From assembly GCA_009760855.2 (NCBI GenBank), contig WPIO01000002.1, forward strand, positions 6,957,001-7,021,000: a stretch of DNA of 64,000 bases, read 5' to 3'. Shown here in pieces: positions 22,945 to 64,000 of the stretch. This stretch comes from Cristatella mucedo. Lineage: Eukaryota; Bryozoa; Phylactolaemata; Cristatellidae. Both the position numbers and the translations under genes were made by a program. The first letter of the stretch is position 1. Each line of letters starts with the position of its first letter. The notes below the pieces were generated by a model that saw nothing but the letters and a program-made list of their open reading frames with translations, made no database searches and was not told the DNA's origin.

Positions 22945-23150
22945 GTATGCTTATGTGTGCTGAGACTGTGCATGCTGCCACTTACCATATTTGCATGCTA
23001 ACCCTTTGCACGTCACCGCTAACCATGTTATGCTTGTTGACATTGTGCATGCTACCACTAACCATATGATCACGCTTCTTTCGCAGAATATGTAAAGTGC
23101 CAAGTAAGAGATAGAGTTCTCTGAGAGCACTACAAATGCATTTTCGTTAC
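22945..23150 (+). mobile_element. LINE family B, 3' UTR/tail fragment
   Basis: Matches the complement of 18480-18660: repeated TGTGCATGCTGCCACT and CTAACCATGTTATGCTTGTT blocks, then ATGTAAAGTGCCAAG and GAGTTCTCTGAGAGCACTA. No coding part remains. Confidence 0.7.
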
Positions 23151-23833
23151 GATTATCTAATGTAACATACACTAAAAATTCAAAAACAATTATTCTTATC
23201 TAACCTTCAAAGAACATTTTGGAGTATTGTGCGAGAATTAGGGCAAAGCAGCATTTTAAAGTGCCTAAACTAGATTTTGTTTTCTTCGAATGCTAAGAGA
23301 ATGCATTACTATTATTTTATAAGTGTACATTTGGTAACAACATTTCCTGAAGCCTGTTGATATTTCTGATACCAGTGATATTTCAATTTTTATTGATCCT
23401 TGGAAAAATGTGTTTTCCTAATCACCCATACCTAAGCTAAATAGAAATAGCTGCGTTTGCACAAAAACTTTGCTTTCGCGTTCAGGACAATGATAATTTG
23501 AAATTCTTCCGGATTTACTGCTGCATACGATGCAGACGTCAGGTTCGCACTATTTAGCACATTCTGTGGAGGCTACCAGTACTAGTGAGGGTTAAGCAGA
23601 CGTAACACTACAGAAAAGTATCCATAGAGATGTAATAGTCCAGGTGCCTTAAACGAACATTTTAGTGTTTGTTATTAAAGAGTAAGAGAAAGTGAACAGC
23701 CAGATTTGATTGTTCTGGCATAAAAAAGATAGTAAAATTAAAAGCTGCCAAAAAGAATGACCCCCTGCTGCCTTGTCTGAATCCATATTTGGAACAAATG
23801 CACTTGGTGCGTCTTTCATGTGTGTCTGGCTCC
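23151..23833. other. Intergenic, nothing recognised
   Basis: AT-rich and non-coding in appearance. Confidence 0.5.
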
Positions 23834-23990
23834 TTAACTGTGATGGCACACTAGGTAAGGCGGTTGCTTTCACGACCTCGGTCCCGAGGTCGTGGGTTCG
23901 ATTCTTTATCGCCACTGCAAGCGGTGGTGATAGCCGTAAAGGCTCTTCTGTCGCTATACAAAAAGAGGCTGTTTAATCAGCTAGGATTTT
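23834..23990 (+). mobile_element. tRNA-derived SINE 1 copy
   Basis: The A-box region TGATGGCACACTAGGTAAGG is followed by GAGGTCGTGGGTTCGATTC (B box), the body GCGGTGGTGATAGCCGTAAA, and CTATACAAAAAGAGGCTG. Spacing between the two boxes is tRNA-like with a short insertion. Confidence 0.88.
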
Positions 23991-24504
23991 TTTTTAATCA
24001 GCTCCTCACTCCCGATCAGCCGAGTCACCTAAAACCGCCTAAGCCTCACCTAATTCAGAGCTTCTACCGTCTGGCAGAGACTTCCTGTCACTCCATAACC
24101 AACCGGACACTAGGATCAAATTGTGGTACTGAAGCTACTTTAAGGATAGTCAGCCTACTTGAGTAACGGTTCGAGAAACTTAGACTACTTCGTTCTCATG
24201 CTGCAGCTATGTCAACCCGCAGCCGTACCGAATGCCGTGAATAAGTTGCCACTTTTAACCGCCGACTCCGACGGTGTGAATCGAGGGCACCTAATTAACT
24301 CAAGTCATTGTTTGCAGGCATTATTTGCGTTAGATTGCCCAGCAGACCACAGGCTAACCTGAAATCGCACATCCGGTCAGGTAATAGGAATCAGTGCGAC
24401 ACATACATCACCGGCACATCATAGCATCCACTCTTGACATACTTATTACGTATACAATAAATTATATGTCTATAAAAATATATGCACAAGCATGTGTATA
24501 CACA

Positions 24505-24514
24505 TTTATATAAG
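24505..24514 (+). promoter_or_regulatory. TATA-like element upstream of eIF2A
   Basis: TTTATATAAG lies about 95 bp before the eIF2A ATG. It is followed by locally CpG-richer sequence (GTCGCGTG, ACGCGTCGC) that would be the 5' UTR. Position and sequence fit a core promoter, but AT-rich matches are common here. Confidence 0.35.
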
Positions 24515-24606
24515 AGTCGCGTGTTGTTACAGCTGCAGATACGTCAGCCTACTATTGCATTGGTACGCGTCGCTCACTGCCAAGGACGTTATCAGCCCGA
24601 CCCCTC

Positions 24607-60728
<36,122 letters not shown>

Positions 60729-60898
60729 GTATCCTTTTCCTCAAGCTTTTGCTGTTTATTTCAGTGCATGTCTGTCTTGCAGTTACCAGCTGTTTGCTTT
60801 TTCATTGAGGCCAGAGCTAATGACCATCCACATGCATATTGTTATAGTGTTTTTGCTGTTAGACACAAATAATTGTTTTCGTTGTGGCTCGATTGCAG

Positions 60899-60927
60899 CT
60901 ACGTTTTATCACTGCAAGGCGAAGGAA
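60899..60927 (+). CDS. EIF2A: Possible continuation exon of eIF2A
   Basis: After the acceptor CTCGATTGCAG, phase 1 entry gives ATFYHCKAKE, reminiscent of the ATIFNxK segment that should follow. The five residues before it in the family are not accounted for, and the donor (GTAGCT) is poor. A stop follows within four codons if it is not spliced. Confidence 0.25.
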
Positions 60928-62840
60928 GTAGCTAGTTAAAGTGTATCAAGACACTTTCAATGGGGCTGTGGCTTTACCTTGGATGACATTTGAGGGCCGA
61001 ATGGCCCTGCCTCTGGGTTTGCCGACTAGCATGCCACTTCGGCTATGCCCAAGGGGGTTGCAGTACCCCTCGGTGTACATATTACATATGAGCGAGCATT
61101 CTCGTTACTATACCAGATTTTTGTCTTGATCGCTTGGCCTTTTATCTTTTGAAATGGATATATGTTATCGTGTGGGTATGTTGTTGTCATTTTTACATGC
61201 AAAGCGCCGTATTAGCCATGCAGTATGATCTGCTCAGGTAGAAGTGGCCATCATCTCTTAAGCAAGGGATAGATCCTATATTCACAGCAAGTATCTGTCA
61301 AAATTGACTATATTGACTATTTCACCAACTAACGGCATAGCAACAGTAGCTCTGCAATTACTGCTGAGGTAGACTGGCCATTTTCGGTGATAAATTATCA
61401 CAAGATTGGTCTCGTGGTGTGAGGTACTGTACCTCCGGCTGTACTACCTAGACTGTTCCCTCTTAGATCCTTAATTTGGCAGTAAATATGTAAGGGATTT
61501 CTTTGTAGCCCTGCCCGTGATGTGCTCCATAGCTATCAACTGTCGGCATGCAAAGCAGTAAATTCAACTAAATTTATATGACAAGACATGTGGCCTCTAG
61601 CTTGTGTGTAAACACCTGTAATCTATTTAAGCAGTGTTGGCCCAATAAATCCGCGCACTTATGAATAAACAGTCACAAAATCAATGCTTAAAAATACTCC
61701 ACGGTAGGGAGAATATGAGTAAGCAGTAAGTACATTTGGCAAATTTGTAAGCTTTTGCTTTTTTAGCCTACTAGGTGTTGAAAGCATGCGAAATTATTTG
61801 TTTGGCAGTTTCAAATTTGGTCGGAAACAATTTTGCTCCGGATAGTTTTTGCAATCATCGAGACACGGTGAAGCATGTGCTTTTGAATGTGCCAAAGGTA
61901 CCTTCTCAAAAAATACATTTGCTCGACTGTCCCGGGCACTTTTTCAGAAATTGTCACGGTTTATGACATCCGGTTTAGCACATTCGTAGACGTAAACTAG
62001 ACCTGGTTCTAGACTATGCAAGAATCTGTAATGCAGTTAGAGTGAGAAACCAACAGACTAAAGTTCCCTGATGTAAAAGAGCGTGTATGGCTGTTAAAAC
62101 TGCTCTAGAAGCCTCGGCAAACACGTTAGATGCCAAAGCAATGGTGATGGTTTTGGCATCTCACGTGTTTTTTGCAGATGGTAATCTGCATGCACTAAAA
62201 AGATCTCATTACAATCATGAGAATGTAGTTTCATTTGGTACTTACCTTTAGTAAAGTAAGGGAGTACAAAAACCTGGGTAATAATTCTTTAATTCCTTGG
62301 TTGTCAGAAAATGCTGTTCTGTGGATTTTTCTTTTCAACACACGATCGATTTCTTGCATCCCTTCAAACCATGTCAACTTGATGGCTGAGCATGCTGAGC
62401 ATTGTTCAAAATTACATGCTTAGAATCGTTGGTAATTGCTGAAAAATGCCCGACACAGTTGTTGATACATTTTTAGAGAAGGGAATAATTGATGTATCTA
62501 TTACATCATAGTGCTTCAACTACTGTACTCTAAATACAGTACTATAATTAATATCCGTCGAGAATAGTGACTATGTTAGAAGCCAGAAATGGCCCCAGAT
62601 ATTGCAAAACAGACTCGTTGTGTTTGGTCTTTCACCTGGTACATGAACTATGGTGGTAGCATGCACGATTTTGTTTTATACAAAGATTGTGCAAATCGTA
62701 TGCTTTGATGAAATTACGTTTGCCAGGCGGTTCATGAAACACTGGAATATCTAGAAGTCTAGATCTCCAGGGTGCAGGAATTTTTCAAGTCAGCACTTCA
62801 CATATACTGATTCGCAAAAAATAAATCTCCGCCTTATCGT
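60928..62840. other. No supported feature
   Basis: Expected to be eIF2A intron or downstream sequence. I searched for the next conserved propeller motifs (AGFGNL-type) on the + strand and did not find them. Confidence 0.4.
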
Positions 62841-63650
62841 TGCTGCTGCTATGGCTGTTAATTCATTGGGTTCATATGAGGTATGAGGATTTTCTACAAT
62901 GCTAGGCATACTAAAGTTATCATTGCCCGTGGACTCGCTTCACTGAGTCATAGTTAACTACATAGCAAGTCGTTTACATGTCGCCCCCCCCCGAAAGTGC
63001 TGGTCACAGAAGGCAACGTAGCGCCATCTTGCCATGTGACGAAAGTGCATCATCTTTCGGCGTGACGGAGGGAGGGAAGGACGGACTTTCTTACTTTAAT
63101 TAGTAGAGATGCACAGCATCTGTAAATATTTATTCACAACCCAAAAATAAGCATAATGCTGTTTAGTATGTCTGCGTTTGGGGGTGTGATGTAGTCCCAT
63201 TACGATTCCTTATGACCTCCCTCGTCTGGCTAGGATTAGAGACCACCAGCCAGTGTTTTGTCTCTTCTGATGTAGCACATTCTTAGATCCTGTTTAACTT
63301 GAAAAAGAGTGGCTGCTTGTTTAGTTTGAACACTCCACATCAGCTGGCTGTCGATATAGCTCTATCGTCCTTCTATGGAAGCTCAAATTAGGCAACTGGC
63401 TTGACCACTTGTCAGCCCCAAACAAAGATTTGTCAAAGAGTACTTCACCGGCTTGGCAGTGTTTGGGGGGTCGTTATCTGTCTGCCAAATGTAATGACCT
63501 CCAAGCAGAGTATTTGAGCTGTGAAAATCAACTGGCTTGACCAACAATAAATTAAATAAAGTACTTTTTGATGAATCCTTGTTTGGTGCTGTTGCATTGG
63601 CTCAGCCGTATGCCTGATTAAAACCCCATATGAGCTTAGCACCGAGATGC
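62841..63650. mobile_element. Tc1-derived foldback element, copy III (right end lost)
   Basis: The left end is CTGCTGCTATGGCTGTTAAT. The arms meet around TTTGTCAAAGAGTACTTCAC (63427) and AAAGTACTTTTTGATGAATC (63558). The spacer has TAATGACCTCCAAGCAGAGT, the complement of the copy I spacer. The right arm fades near 63650. Confidence 0.7.
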
Positions 63651-64000
63651 TTCTCAGTGAGCAAACAGTGAGGCTCGGCAATCATTAGGGTATGGCAAGG
63701 GTAGTAAAGAAAGTTCTACTACTCGTGAAAGCCAACAAAGCAGCAGCTTGAGTGGGCGTGACAGAGCAGCCACTGTGCGACCGAAGTTTGGGGTATTGGA
63801 GTCTCGGCATCGGCCGAAAACTCCAGACAGTAGCATAAGACCCCCAGTAGAATTATGGGACAAATAGCAAGCGTTTTGGCTGGCTATACTATCCGATGCA
63901 ACTCTGAAATTCGTCGAGTCCATGCCAGCCCTAATAGCGAGCTTGGTAATCAGAGAGGCCACGTTCTACTTAGTGTTTCTACTGCCCGTACTGTGGTTTT
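63651..64000. other. No supported feature
   Basis: A 102-codon - strand frame (63654-63962) resembles no family I know. Confidence 0.35.

Noticed and set aside
60781-60872. Frame LPAVCFFIEARAND after a CTTGCAG acceptor, superficially like the expected MPAKATIF block
   Set aside because: The frame needs a phase-0 donor, but exon 9 ends in phase 1; the resemblance is weak.

Overview
This is a repeat-rich eukaryotic segment, almost certainly from an invertebrate animal. It has spliced genes with GT-AG introns of 0.1 to 9 kb, degenerate CR1/L2-type LINEs, tRNA-derived SINEs, pogo/Tigger and Tc1-like DNA transposons, long microsatellites, and no prokaryotic operon structure. Two conserved animal genes can be read exon by exon on the + strand. 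A sponge or another early-branching animal is possible, but nothing in the window fixes the phylum.

Region 1 (about 1-16.2 kb): a TSC22-domain leucine-zipper gene. Four exons (6505-6656, 7098-7121, 11446-11494, 15140-15364) join in phase and end in a textbook TSC box and zipper. A likely first coding exon lies at 1753-1845, giving a 180-residue protein. One exon is only 24 nt, and one acceptor is a tandem TAGCAG. An unrelated 179-codon reading frame on the - strand (1019-1558) starts 195 bp from the putative TSC22 start, so a shared promoter is possible. The introns hold a LINE fragment, a 1-kb foldback repeat and a long LINE copy with an RT domain.

Region 2 (16.2-24.5 kb): intergenic, with LINEs, SINEs, (TA)n and (GA)n tracts, and a degraded coding-like strip at 16.9-17.9 kb.

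Region 3 (24.5 kb to at least 60.7 kb): the gene for eukaryotic translation initiation factor 2A (eIF2A). Nine exons (24607-24640, 33687-33759, 35411-35482, 42121-42248, 47688-47772, 53577-53659, 53804-54031, 60421-60552, 60660-60728) encode about 300 residues, the N-terminal half of the WD-repeat/beta-propeller protein. Every junction is in phase. A 48-nt symmetric exon candidate sits at 43034-43081. The C-terminal half was not found and probably lies beyond the window.

The large eIF2A introns act as a transposon store. Intron 1 contains the most interesting structure, a 4.2-kb terminal-inverted-repeat element (29321-33525). It carries a broken frame with DNCxGQNK and GHxHNxxDR motifs, like proteins often annotated as DUF7869. 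It is itself interrupted by a 2.0-kb pogo/Tigger element with intact TIRs and a TA target duplication, and by a LINE tail. Later introns and the 3' end of the window hold three copies of a Tc1-derived foldback family that shares an asymmetric spacer. There is also a near-perfect 58-bp palindrome made by head-to-head duplication of a Tc1-like transposase start, and SINEs whose 3' end matches that of a LINE in the same window.
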